The notes under the pieces: generated by a model
The model's database searches: none
What the model was told of the DNA's origin: nothing
Seen by the model: only the letters and a program-made list of their open reading frames with translations
Part shown: positions 8,500-16,919 of the stretch, one piece after another
How positions within the stretch are numbered: the stretch's first letter is position 1
Layout of the letters: every line of letters begins with the position of its first letter
Assembly (NCBI RefSeq): GCF_014199945.1
Contig: NZ_JACHOR010000006.1
Coordinates: 186,001-250,000, forward strand
Reading direction: 5' to 3'
Length of the DNA: 64,000 nt
Origin: Brevundimonas variabilis
Lineage (GTDB): Bacteria; Pseudomonadota; Alphaproteobacteria; Caulobacterales; Caulobacteraceae
Translations under genes and position numbers: made by a program

Positions 8500-10992
8500 A
8501 TGAAGTCGTTGTACGTTTCGGTCGCGATCGCGCCGTTCTTGCTTGCTCTGCCCGCCTATGCCCAAACAGAGCAGAAGGAAGCCCGGCCGACGGCCTGGGA
8601 AGCCAGTCGCACCCGGGCCAATGACGAAATGGTGGTCACGGGCGTGGCCCGTGCGCGAGACCGTCTGGACAGCGCGACCTCGACCAGCTCGATCACCGAC
8701 GTCGACATCGTCAAGATCGGCGAGTCCTCGATCAGCGGCATCTTCAGGACCATCCCCGGCATTCGGGCCGAGGCCGCCTATGGCGAGGTCAACGGCAACT
8801 ACACCATCCGGGGCCTGCCGATGGTGGGTAGCGGTGCGAAATACCTTCAGTTCCAGGAGAACGGGCTTCCGATCCTTGAGTTTGGCGACATCCTGGCGCT
8901 GACGCCCGACTATTTCATGCGCTATGACTTCAACGTCGCCCAGATCGAGTCGATCCGTGGTGGTTCGTCCTCGACGTTCGCCTCCAATGCACCGGGCGGG
9001 GTCATCAATCTGATCTCGCACACCGGTGAAGTCGAAGGCGGGTCGTTCCAGGCCTCGACCGGCCTGGACTACGAGAATTATCGCGGCGACTTCAGCTACG
9101 GCGGCCACCTTTCGGATACGTTGCGCTTCCACGTGGGCGGCTTCTACCGAGAGGGCGAAGGTGTCCGGAACGCCGGTTTCGACGGCAATCGCGGTGGTCA
9201 GATCAAGGCCAACATCACCAAGGAGTTCCAGGGCGGCTTCATCCGTCTGGAGGCCAAGCTGCTGGATGATCGCGTCATCGGATATGCGCCTGCGCCAATG
9301 CTGGTCACGGGCAGCAACGACGACCCGCAATACAGGGACGTCCCCAACTATTCGATCACGGAAGATACCCTGACGACGGCCAACCTTGCCAGCTTCCCCT
9401 ATCTCAATGGCGACGGCCAACTGAGCCGGGCCAACCTCGACACGGGCAACCATGCGTTGGTCAAGTCGATCGGCCTCCAGACCCGCTTCACCCTCGGCGG
9501 ATGGAGCATTTCCGACAGCATGCGCTTTGCGGACCAGTCAGGCAGCCAGGTCCTGAACTACCCTCTGGCGATCGCCCCGGCCGGCCTGCTGCCGCTGGCC
9601 TTCGGTGCACGACCCGGGAGCCTGGCCTATGCCTCCGGCCCACGGCAGGGACAGCCGATCACCAATCCGACCACCCTCAACGGGAATGGACTGATTGCCT
9701 ATTCGACCCTGGTCAATACCCAGATCGGCAGCCTGAACAACTTCACCAACGATCTGCGCGCCAGCCGCGTCTGGGACATCGGCGGGGGCGAACTGACGAC
9801 GACGGTCGGCGTCTACAACTCGGAACAGGATGTGCAGTTCGACCGCCAGTACATCCCCTTCTTCCAGGATGTTGTCGGCGGCGGGAACTCCGCCCACGTG
9901 GATATCATCAACACCAACGGCACGCCCCGCACCCAGGACGGCGTCTACAACTTCTTCGGGCCGACAGCGAACCCGGGCTCGAATGTTCGCTATGATGTCG
10001 GCTACAGTGTCATGGCCCCCTACGGCTCGCTGAACTACCGGATCGGCAAGCTGGCGGTCGGTGGCTCGGTGCGGTTCGACAGTGGCCAGGTCAGTGGCTT
10101 CACCACCGCCAACGGCCCCACGAACGTGCGGACCATTGATGTCGACAACGACGGGGTGCTTTCCGAGGCTGAACGAAGCTTTGCCTTTGCCCCGGCTGCG
10201 AACGCCATCCCGGTCGACTATGACTACGACTACACCTCCTATTCGGTCAGTGCCAACTATCGGGTTTCGCAGCAGTTCTCGACATTTGCGCGCTACAGCA
10301 GCGGCGGGCGTGCGGCGGGCGAGAAGATCCTGCGGACGGCGGCCATCAACCCCGCCAACGGCAGCCTCACCCTGCAGGACACAGCCTATGACCCGGTCGA
10401 CCAGGCCGAGATCGGCTTCAAGTTCCGCACGGATGGCCTGTTCGCCAACCTCACCGGCTTCTGGGCCGAGGTCAGCGAGACGAACCAGCAGATCCGCCCC
10501 GGCGCCGGCGGGCAGACCGAGCTGGTCCTGGTGACCCAGGGCTACACGGCCAAGGGTGCCGAGATCGAGGGCGGTATCCGCCGGGGTCCGTTCAGCCTCA
10601 CGGCAGGCGCGACGCTGACCAGCGCCGAGATCACGGAAGCCGCCGACCGGGCACTGATCGGCAATACGCCGCGCCGCCAGGCCGACATGATCTTCCAGCT
10701 GGTCCCCCAGTACGAGACCGACCTCTTCACGGTCGGCGCGAGCCTGGTGGGCACGACGGAAAGCTTCAGCCAGGACCAGAACCAGCTCACGATCCCCGGC
10801 TACACGACCGTGAATGCCTTCGTGCAGGTTCGCCTGGTCGATCGGGTCGTGCTGTCGCTGACCGCCACCAACCTGTTTGACGAACTGGCGCTGACGGACG
10901 TCGCTTCGGTCTCGCTGCCGACAAGCGGTGTGACCCTGGTGCAGGCGCTGCCGGGGCGTACGGTCTCGGCCAACGTCCGCTTCTATTTCTGA
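8500..10992 (+). CDS. TonB-dependent outer-membrane receptor with an internal EF-hand loop
   Basis: An 830-aa outer-membrane transporter. A Sec signal peptide (MKSLYVSVAIAPFLLALPAYA) is followed by a plug domain: 'MVVTGVARARDRLDSATS', 'IPGIRAEAAYGEVNGNYTIRGLP' and 'IESIRGGSSSTFASNAPGGVINLI'. The C-terminal half is a beta-barrel rich in alternating aromatic strands, ending in the classical terminal phenylalanine (RFYF). It would import a ligand with TonB-ExbBD energy. No siderophore or sugar gene is adjacent, so the substrate is unknown. I use the ATG at 8500, with GGGAA just upstream, which gives a perfect signal peptide. Residues 547-558 form a canonical 12-residue EF-hand calcium loop in a probable extracellular loop. 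A strong hairpin follows the stop codon. Confidence 0.92.
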   Translation: MKSLYVSVAIAPFLLALPAYAQTEQKEARPTAWEASRTRANDEMVVTGVARARDRLDSATSTSSITDVDIVKIGESSISGIFRTIPGIRAEAAYGEVNGNYTIRGLPMVGSGAKYLQFQENGLPILEFGDILALTPDYFMRYDFNVAQIESIRGGSSSTFASNAPGGVINLISHTGEVEGGSFQASTGLDYENYRGDFSYGGHLSDTLRFHVGGFYREGEGVRNAGFDGNRGGQIKANITKEFQGGFIRLEAKLLDDRVIGYAPAPMLVTGSNDDPQYRDVPNYSITEDTLTTANLASFPYLNGDGQLSRANLDTGNHALVKSIGLQTRFTLGGWSISDSMRFADQSGSQVLNYPLAIAPAGLLPLAFGARPGSLAYASGPRQGQPITNPTTLNGNGLIAYSTLVNTQIGSLNNFTNDLRASRVWDIGGGELTTTVGVYNSEQDVQFDRQYIPFFQDVVGGGNSAHVDIINTNGTPRTQDGVYNFFGPTANPGSNVRYDVGYSVMAPYGSLNYRIGKLAVGGSVRFDSGQVSGFTTANGPTNVRTIDVDNDGVLSEAERSFAFAPAANAIPVDYDYDYTSYSVSANYRVSQQFSTFARYSSGGRAAGEKILRTAAINPANGSLTLQDTAYDPVDQAEIGFKFRTDGLFANLTGFWAEVSETNQQIRPGAGGQTELVLVTQGYTAKGAEIEGGIRRGPFSLTAGATLTSAEITEAADRALIGNTPRRQADMIFQLVPQYETDLFTVGASLVGTTESFSQDQNQLTIPGYTTVNAFVQVRLVDRVVLSLTATNLFDELALTDVASVSLPTSGVTLVQALPGRTVSANVRFYF
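10138..10173 (+). other. EF-hand calcium-binding loop coding segment
   Basis: The in-frame translation DVDNDGVLSEAE places Asp at positions 1, 3 and 5, Gly at 6, a hydrophobic residue at 8 and Glu at 12 of the loop. This matches the EF-hand consensus exactly. It is embedded in the barrel region of the TonB receptor (residues 547-558) and is likely to bind Ca2+ on the cell surface. Confidence 0.7.
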
Positions 10993-11391
10993 CCGGAACT
11001 CCCTGTTATCTAGAAAGATACTGGCGGGGCGCGCATTTATCGCGCGCCCCACTATGATCTTTGGACACAACCGATCTGCCTGGGAAGCCGTCGCTGTTCA
11101 GCCAAATCAGAGCCGCTCTTCACCGGGGCGGCCCCATTTTGTTGTGCTGCTTCAGGAGATTCAGATACCCGTCTGACGTTTGCCACCGACAACCGGGCGA
11201 AATCCACTTCGCTCCGTCTGCCGCTGTTCACTCACCGTGACCACCGATGGAGACACCGCGTCGGATGATGCACGCCGACGCAACCTGTCACTGACCACAT
11301 CACACATCGATCCAGTCACCGCCCTTGTCATGTTTGGAGATTCGGACCAGGCCTGCAAGGAAGAGATCAATACTCACAGAGAAGAAGCCGC
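10993..11391. other. Intergenic region between TonB receptor and FAH-family gene
   Basis: About 399 bp. It opens with the strong hairpin at 11026-11050. A small GC element followed by ATTTTGTT near 11124-11140 could be a second weak terminator. The rest shows short open frames only, none with convincing coding character, and probably carries the promoter of the downstream hydrolase. Confidence 0.45.
11026..11050 (+). terminator. Strong hairpin after the TonB receptor
   Basis: A perfect 9-bp stem (GGGGCGCGC at 11026-11034 with GCGCGCCCC at 11042-11050) and a 7-nt loop lie 33 bp past the receptor stop codon. The downstream sequence (ACTATGATCTTT) is only modestly U-rich, so it is a terminator or an mRNA 3'-end stabiliser. 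Confidence 0.65.
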
Positions 11392-12084
11392 GTGACCTTG
11401 ACCTTTCAACCGGTACCGCCCGTGCTGGCCCCGACCACGACGAGTGACTACTTTCCTGTTCGCCGTCTGTTCTGCATCGGCCGAAATTACGCTGCGCACG
11501 CGCGTGAAATGGGCAAGGATCCGGATCGCGAGCCGCCCTTCTTCTTTACCGCCTGGGCCGAGACGGTCGTACCGGATGGCAGCATCATCGCCTATCCTCA
11601 GGCCACCTCGGACTATCAGCACGAGATCGAGCTGGTCATCGCCATCGGCAAGTCCGGTCGGGAGGTTTCCACTGATCACGCGCTGGACCTCGTGTTTGGC
11701 TACGCCATCGGTCTGGATATGACCCGGCGCGATCTGCAGTTTATCGCTCGCGATGCCGGGCGACCCTGGGACGCAGGCAAGAACGTAGAGGGGTCCAAAC
11801 CCTTAGGTACGATCCATCCAGCGGCGGACTTCAACGCATCAAAGGGAGCCATCACGCTTGCCGTCAACGGCGTGACGAAACAGACTGGCGACCTGGCCGA
11901 CCTCATCTGGTCAGTTCCGGAAGTGATCGCTCACCTTTCGAAATTCTATCGTCTTGAGCCGGGCGACCTCATCTACACGGGGACCCCAGCGGGTGTAGGC
12001 CCCGTGGTCCCGGGCGATGTTCTGGTCGGAGCCATCGACGGCCTTGGCGAATTGACGGTGACCGTTGGCCCTCTCGCGGCCTGA
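11392..12084 (+). CDS. Fumarylacetoacetate hydrolase (FAH)-family protein
   Basis: A 230-aa FAH-fold enzyme closest in pattern to fumarylpyruvate/acylpyruvate hydrolases. It has 'RRLFCIGRNYAAHAREMG', the metal ligands E78 and E80 in HEIEL plus D109 in 'GLDMTRRDLQ', then 'GKNVEGSKPLG' and 'GDLIYTGTPAGVGPV'. Such enzymes cleave C-C bonds of acylpyruvates with Mg2+. Unusually, the conserved FxKP segment after 'EPPFFF' reads T-A-W-A here (residues 53-56), so the family lysine is missing. The GTG at 11392 with GAGAAG upstream is the chosen start. It stands alone, convergent with kdpE, so its pathway cannot be inferred from neighbours. Confidence 0.82.
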   Translation: MTLTFQPVPPVLAPTTTSDYFPVRRLFCIGRNYAAHAREMGKDPDREPPFFFTAWAETVVPDGSIIAYPQATSDYQHEIELVIAIGKSGREVSTDHALDLVFGYAIGLDMTRRDLQFIARDAGRPWDAGKNVEGSKPLGTIHPAADFNASKGAITLAVNGVTKQTGDLADLIWSVPEVIAHLSKFYRLEPGDLIYTGTPAGVGPVVPGDVLVGAIDGLGELTVTVGPLAA

Positions 12085-12143
12085 ACGTTCAGTCGATCAA
12101 CCTGCGCGGCAATCGGGTGAGACGAAACTGACGTCGCGTCCGT

Positions 12144-12833
12144 CTAGACCTGAAGCCTGTAGCCTACGGCGGGTTCGGTCAGAATCAGGCTCGGCTGGGC
12201 TGGGTCTGCTTCCAGCTTGTGTCGAAGCTGTCCGATGACCACCCGGAGATACTGAGTGTCAGCGGCATGGGCCGCGCCCCAGATGGCTGTGAGCAGATCC
12301 GAGTGGCCCACAAGCTTGCCCGCGTGCCGGGCAAGGTGGCCCAGCAGGTCGTATTCCTTTGGCGTCAGCCGTACGGGCTGACCGTTTCGCGTCACAAGCC
12401 GCCGATCGAGGTCGATCGTGACGTCCCCGGCAACGACCGGACCCTTGGGTGCGGCGGTATCCGCACCGTGGCGCAGGCTGGCTCGGATGCGCGCCAGTAA
12501 CTCGCCCACGCCGAAGGGCTTTTCGACATAATCGTTTGCCCCAAGGTCCAGAGCCTCGATCTTTTCGGCCTCGCGGTCGCGAGCCGACAAAATGATGATC
12601 GGCCCTTTGTAGAATTCGCGGGCGCGCTTGAGCACGTCCTTGCCGTCAAGGTCAGGCAGCCCAAGGTCAAGGACCACGGCATCGGGGCTCCACAGCGCAA
12701 TGCCGCGCAACCCTTCCTGACCGCTGTCAGCCCGTTTCGGCTCATACCCAGCGGCGTCCAGCGCGGGTGACAGGAAGCGATGGATCTGCGGTTCATCGTC
12801 GATGACGAGGATACGGGGTCTGACGGCCGACAT
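12144..12833 (-). CDS. kdpE: KdpE response regulator
   Basis: A 229-aa OmpR/PhoB-type response regulator. The receiver domain has the acidic pair D12-D13, the phospho-acceptor D56 in 'VVLDLGLPDLDG' and the conserved lysine in 'VEKPFG'. The C-terminal winged helix shows 'LTPKEYDLLGHLARHAGKLV' and 'YLRVVIGQLRHKLE', the KdpE signature. It is phosphorylated by KdpD and activates the kdp operon at low K+ or osmotic stress. It is the last gene of the operon, starting 6 bp after the kdpD stop. No strong terminator is visible before the convergent FAH-family gene. Confidence 0.96.
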   Translation of the reverse strand: MSAVRPRILVIDDEPQIHRFLSPALDAAGYEPKRADSGQEGLRGIALWSPDAVVLDLGLPDLDGKDVLKRAREFYKGPIIILSARDREAEKIEALDLGANDYVEKPFGVGELLARIRASLRHGADTAAPKGPVVAGDVTIDLDRRLVTRNGQPVRLTPKEYDLLGHLARHAGKLVGHSDLLTAIWGAAHAADTQYLRVVIGQLRHKLEADPAQPSLILTEPAVGYRLQV

Positions 12834-12839
12834 CGTTCT

Positions 12840-15518
12840 TTATAACAGGTTCGGATGGGTGGCGACGGATTTGGGCAGACTGATCAGAACCCGGGTTCCC
12901 AGCCCGTTGTGAATGGGGCTGGCGGCAGCAATCCGGCCATTCATCGCCTCGACAAAGCCCTTGGCGATGGCGAGACCGAGCCCGGCCCCCTTGGAGCGGT
13001 CCGGCTGTTCCTCCATCCGGCGGAATTTATCGAAAACCAGTTCCAGTTCGGCCGTGGGAATGCCCTTACCCTCGTCTTCGATACTGATCACAACCGAGCC
13101 CCGGTCCTCATAGGCGGCCAGCTCAATGGTGGAGCCATCGGGGCTATAGGCGATGGCGTTCTCCAGGATGTTGACGAGTGCCTGCTCCAGAAGGCCATGA
13201 TCGAGGCTGACGGCGCTCAGCTGGGCAGGAAAGTCGCGCGTCAGATTGCGTGATCCGAGCCGGCGCGACACACGCTCTGCGGCCGCGTTCAATACATCCC
13301 GGACATCGGTCCAGTCGGCCTTTATGTTGAGCGCACCGCCCTCGAGCCGGGTCATGTCCAGCAGATCGCCCACATAGCGGCTGAGGCGCTCGGCCTCTTC
13401 GCGGATACTGAGCAGCAGGTCCTTGTGGACCGCCGGTTTCAGGGTCGCTCCATAGTCGATCAAGGTGGTAGCGGCCCCGAGGACGGTCGAAAGCGGCGTG
13501 CGCAGATCGTGGCTGACCGAGTTCATCAGGGCACCGCGGAAGCGATCTGTCCGGCGAAGCGTCTCGGTTTCCACGGCGTCGCCAGCCAGTTGCGCCCGCT
13601 CCAAAGCCACGGCGCCCTGCTCCAGCAAGGCCAGAGCCAGCCGTTCCTCGTCGGAGCCCGGCGCCAGGGCATCGGCCTCGATCCCTGCCACGCCCGAACG
13701 GGCACGCACGCCCTGCAACGGTCGGAAGGTCCAGCTGGTCTGGGGAAGCGTGCCCGTTCCATGCCCTGCAGGCTCACCGCGCTCCCAGGCCCATCGGGCG
13801 GCCGCCATGGCCGTGGCACCCAGGGTTTCAAGGGCCGGAGCACCGGCGACCGGCGTGATGTCACCGTCACGCGGCAACAGGACAATCGTCCTTGCGCCCG
13901 TCGCAGCGGCGGTCTGTTCGGCAAGAACGGTCGCAGTGTCCAGCGGGTCATCCGCGGCCGACAGGGCCTGGCTGGCAGCCAGCAGGGCCGACACGGCTGC
14001 GGCGCGGCGCTGGGCATTCAGAGCCTGATCGCGGACGCGTCCTGCCAGGGTTCCGGTTGCCAGTGCAACAGCCCAGAAGGCAACCAGCGTCAGAAGGTCT
14101 GTGGGAGAGCCGATGGCGAAACTGTAGCGGGGCTCCAGAAACAGGAAATTGTAGACCAGAAAGGCAACGGTCGCGGCCGCCAGGGCCGGACGAAGGCCGT
14201 ACAGGACCCCCGCCGCCAGGACAGCGGAAAGGTAGATCACCCCCAGATCGACCCGTGCAAACGTCCGGTCCAGAAACAGGGCAAACGCCGTTGCTACCCC
14301 GATGAAACTGGCCCCGACGGCATAGCCTCGCCAATGGTGAGGACGGGCGATCGAACGGACCTTTTCCCGACGCTCGACGGGGGCTCCGCCGGGCTCTGTG
14401 ATGACATGGATCGCCACGCCCCGGGCCGAGCGCAGGAGGCCGACCGCCAGGGAGCGCCCGAGCAGATCGTTGATGCGACTGCCCCGACTCTTGCCGATGA
14501 CGATCTGGGTGACGTTGTTGCGGTGAGCGTGATCCATCACCGCCTTGACCACGTCGTCACCCGTCAGGACCACCGTCCGTCCGCTGAGCTGTTCGGCAAG
14601 CAGGAAGGCCTCGCGCAATCGGGTGCCCGTCCCGGGACCCGACACCGGTCGGTTCGGTCGTTCGACATGCGCGACGGTCCAGGGTGCGTCCATCATCATG
14701 TCGGAGAGTCGGCGCCCCGCCCTGACAAGGGACGCGGCGATGGCATCCCCTCCGACCAGCACCAGGATCCGTTCGCCCGCCGCCCAGGGCCCCTCGACAC
14801 CGCGCTCGCGTAACGTCGCCAGCAGCTGGTCATCGACCGTCTGCGCGGCCCGGCGAAGCGCCATCTCGCGCAGGGCCGTCAGATTCTCGACCTTGAAGAA
14901 ATTCTCCGAGGCCAGGCGCGCGGTCTCGGGCACATAGACCTTGCCCTCTGACAGGCGTTTGCGCAGTTCGTCAGGCGTGATGTCGACGACCTCGATGTCG
15001 TCGGCACGGCTCAGCGCGCTGTCAGGAACGGCTTCTCGCTGTCGCACCCCGGTGATCCGGAGCACCACGTCCGACAGGCTTTCCAGATGCTGGACGTTCA
15101 GCGTGGTCCAGACGTCTATGCCCGCCGAGAGGATTTCCTCGACATCCTGCCATCGCTTCGGATGTCGTGAGCCCGGGACATTGGAGTGGGCGTATTCATC
15201 GACCAGCAAAAGCCCCGGTCTGCGCGCCAGCGCCGCGTCGATATCGAACTCCATCAGGGCGCGCCCCTTGTAGTCGATCGGAGCTCGCGGCATCACCTCC
15301 ATGCCGCGCAACAGGCTCTCGGTCTCTCGTCGGCCGTGGGTCTCGACGACCCCGACAACGACGTCGCCGCCCTCGGCCTTTCGGCGTCGGGCGGCACGCA
15401 GCATTTCATAGGTCTTGCCCACCCCAGGCGACATGCCGAGGAACACCTTGAGCCGACCTCGCCGGGGTCGCTGCGATGCGACCTTCAAGGGATCAGGTTG
15501 GGGCGGCGGCTGCGGCAA
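12840..15518 (-). CDS. kdpD: KdpD sensor histidine kinase
   Basis: An 892-aa membrane sensor kinase. The N-terminal KdpD domain carries a Walker A motif (GMSPGVGKT, residues 28-36). A universal-stress-like domain follows (about 250-370). The DUF4118 four-helix membrane segment lies around 400-500, then a GAF-like linker. The HisKA domain has phospho-acceptor H670 in 'SVSHDLRTPLSTVLG', followed by the HATPase with 'NILENAIAYSP' and 'GAGLGLAIAKG'. It senses K+/turgor and phosphorylates KdpE. The start is a TTG two bases downstream of the kdpC stop, implying coupling; no better start exists nearby. Length matches E. coli KdpD (894 aa). Confidence 0.96.
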   Translation of the reverse strand: MPQPPPQPDPLKVASQRPRRGRLKVFLGMSPGVGKTYEMLRAARRRKAEGGDVVVGVVETHGRRETESLLRGMEVMPRAPIDYKGRALMEFDIDAALARRPGLLLVDEYAHSNVPGSRHPKRWQDVEEILSAGIDVWTTLNVQHLESLSDVVLRITGVRQREAVPDSALSRADDIEVVDITPDELRKRLSEGKVYVPETARLASENFFKVENLTALREMALRRAAQTVDDQLLATLRERGVEGPWAAGERILVLVGGDAIAASLVRAGRRLSDMMMDAPWTVAHVERPNRPVSGPGTGTRLREAFLLAEQLSGRTVVLTGDDVVKAVMDHAHRNNVTQIVIGKSRGSRINDLLGRSLAVGLLRSARGVAIHVITEPGGAPVERREKVRSIARPHHWRGYAVGASFIGVATAFALFLDRTFARVDLGVIYLSAVLAAGVLYGLRPALAAATVAFLVYNFLFLEPRYSFAIGSPTDLLTLVAFWAVALATGTLAGRVRDQALNAQRRAAAVSALLAASQALSAADDPLDTATVLAEQTAAATGARTIVLLPRDGDITPVAGAPALETLGATAMAAARWAWERGEPAGHGTGTLPQTSWTFRPLQGVRARSGVAGIEADALAPGSDEERLALALLEQGAVALERAQLAGDAVETETLRRTDRFRGALMNSVSHDLRTPLSTVLGAATTLIDYGATLKPAVHKDLLLSIREEAERLSRYVGDLLDMTRLEGGALNIKADWTDVRDVLNAAAERVSRRLGSRNLTRDFPAQLSAVSLDHGLLEQALVNILENAIAYSPDGSTIELAAYEDRGSVVISIEDEGKGIPTAELELVFDKFRRMEEQPDRSKGAGLGLAIAKGFVEAMNGRIAAASPIHNGLGTRVLISLPKSVATHPNLL

Positions 15519-15519
15519 G

Positions 15520-16098
15520 TCAGGTTCCGACGGGGAAGCGGACGTCGAGCGCCCGGTTGGTCAGCAGCACATTGACACGTGGCTGGCCAATGAAGCCAAG
15601 CAGGGCACCGTCGGTATGGTCGTCGATCACTGCCTGCACCGCCGCCACATCGACCCCTCTGGCCCGCGCCACCCGCGCTGCCTGAAGCCGAGCGTAGGCC
15701 GGCGAGACATGCGGGTCGAGGCCGGAAGCCGAGGTGGTCACTGCATCGGCAGGAATGACCTGCGTGCCAGTCTCGGCGCGGATGGCATCGGCATCGGTCT
15801 TCACCCGGTCTGCCAGATCCGTGTTGAGAGGCCCCAGGTTCGATCCCGACGAGGCCGAGGCGTCATAGCCATCGCCGGCAGCAGACGGCCGGGGATGCAG
15901 ATATCGTGCTTCGGCAAACGGCTGGCCAATCAGGGCCGAGCCGACGACCTGACCATCTGCGTCACGAACAAGACTGCCATTGGCCTGGCCAGGGAAGGCG
16001 GCCTGGGCGATGCCGGTGATCCCGAGCGGATAAGCCACACCGAGCAACAGGGTGAAAAGGGCGACCATCACGATCGCGGGGCGGAGTTGGCTGAGCAT
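15520..16098 (-). CDS. kdpC: KdpC, K+-transporting ATPase subunit C
   Basis: A 192-aa protein with one N-terminal membrane helix ('IVMVALFTLLLGVAYPLGITG') and the KdpC periplasmic domain: 'GSALIGQPFAEARYLHPRPSAAGDGYDASASSGSNLGP', then 'DAVTTSASGLDPHVSPAYA'. KdpC stabilises the KdpFABC complex and assists ATP-driven K+ uptake. AGAGGACG precedes the start. It is separated from kdpB by the porin gene, which is not the canonical A-B-C order. Confidence 0.96.
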   Translation of the reverse strand: MLSQLRPAIVMVALFTLLLGVAYPLGITGIAQAAFPGQANGSLVRDADGQVVGSALIGQPFAEARYLHPRPSAAGDGYDASASSGSNLGPLNTDLADRVKTDADAIRAETGTQVIPADAVTTSASGLDPHVSPAYARLQAARVARARGVDVAAVQAVIDDHTDGALLGFIGQPRVNVLLTNRALDVRFPVGT

Positions 16099-16110
16099 GG
16101 GCGTCGTCCT

Positions 16111-16896
16111 CTAGAAGCTGGCCTTCAGCGAGACCACGGCGCGGCTGCCGTAGATGTCGCCAAAGTCGTGCTCATCGGTATCGTGATAGCGAACATCCAG
16201 AGCCAGGGTGTCCGTCAGCTGCCGGGCCAGGCCCAGGTTCCAGGTCATGTAGTCAAAGTCCGAGGACACGAACTGGCGTCCGACGGCTCCCGAAATCGTC
16301 CACTTGTCCGCCGGTGAAAAGGCGGCATTGGCCTCCACATAGGTGGCCTCGTCCTCGGCCGCCCCGAAGAAGTCCGGCGACCAGTAAAGAGCGGCTCCGA
16401 TGGTGGCGGGGCCGACGGCGCGCGAGGCCGCGACCTTGGCTTCCACATAGTCGTAGTCGGCAGCGTCAGGCTGGCTCGTATACAGATAGCCGACTACGCC
16501 GACGTCCCAGTTCCAGCCGGCGAACTCGGGGCGAATGCCCGCATACAGGTCGATCTCTGCATCCGTATCCGTATCGCCCGGAAAGGCGACGTTGGAGGCC
16601 CAGGCCCCGGCGTAGAAGGTGCCGCTGGTCAGATCCACGCCGCCTGAAATTGCGGCGTCCTCCTCGGTCTGGCTCACGCCCCGGAAGACATAGTCGGACC
16701 CGACGGCGACGTTCCAGGCAATGGCGGGCGTGGCAGGTTCGGCTACGGCCTGAGACAGGTTCTGGGCTGATGTCGCCTCGATGGCCTGGGCCCGGGCGCT
16801 GGAGGCCAGGCCGAAGACGATAATGCCGACAAGACAGGCTCCGGCAAACCAGGCGTCGTTCGAGCCTGAGGCCTTGGGGCGGGATCTACGCGACAT
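16111..16896 (-). CDS. TorF-family putative outer-membrane porin within the kdp operon
   Basis: A 261-aa outer-membrane beta-barrel candidate. The N-terminus is a basic stretch plus a signal peptide ending SSARAQA. The mature part starts 'IAWNVAVGSDYVFRGVSQTEEDAAISGGVDL', the hallmark of the TorF/TIGR02001 porin family ('DYVFRGVSQ'). Amphipathic strands follow, ending 'SRAVVSLKASF' with a terminal Phe. I choose the ATG at 16896 because AAGGA sits eight bases upstream. An in-frame ATG at 16923 overlaps the kdpB stop but has no such site. The gene lies between kdpB and kdpC with gaps of about 23 and 12 bp, so it is co-transcribed and probably brings K+ or small cations across the outer membrane when Kdp is induced. 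That role is inferred. Confidence 0.85.
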   Translation of the reverse strand: MSRRSRPKASGSNDAWFAGACLVGIIVFGLASSARAQAIEATSAQNLSQAVAEPATPAIAWNVAVGSDYVFRGVSQTEEDAAISGGVDLTSGTFYAGAWASNVAFPGDTDTDAEIDLYAGIRPEFAGWNWDVGVVGYLYTSQPDAADYDYVEAKVAASRAVGPATIGAALYWSPDFFGAAEDEATYVEANAAFSPADKWTISGAVGRQFVSSDFDYMTWNLGLARQLTDTLALDVRYHDTDEHDFGDIYGSRAVVSLKASF

Positions 16897-16919
16897 GGGG
16901 ATGGTCCTTCTTTGGAAGG

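Noticed and set aside
9538..11070. A 510-codon open frame antisense to the TonB receptor
   Set aside because: High-GC shadow of the receptor's codon pattern; no domain or ribosome-binding site, while the sense protein has signal peptide, plug and barrel.
11180..11395. A 71-codon plus-strand frame before the FAH-family gene
   Set aside because: No ribosome-binding site, irregular composition and overlap with the next start.
13425..14813. A 462-codon open frame antisense to kdpD
   Set aside because: Low-complexity Gly/Arg/Gln-rich translation typical of antisense frames; kdpD is unambiguous.
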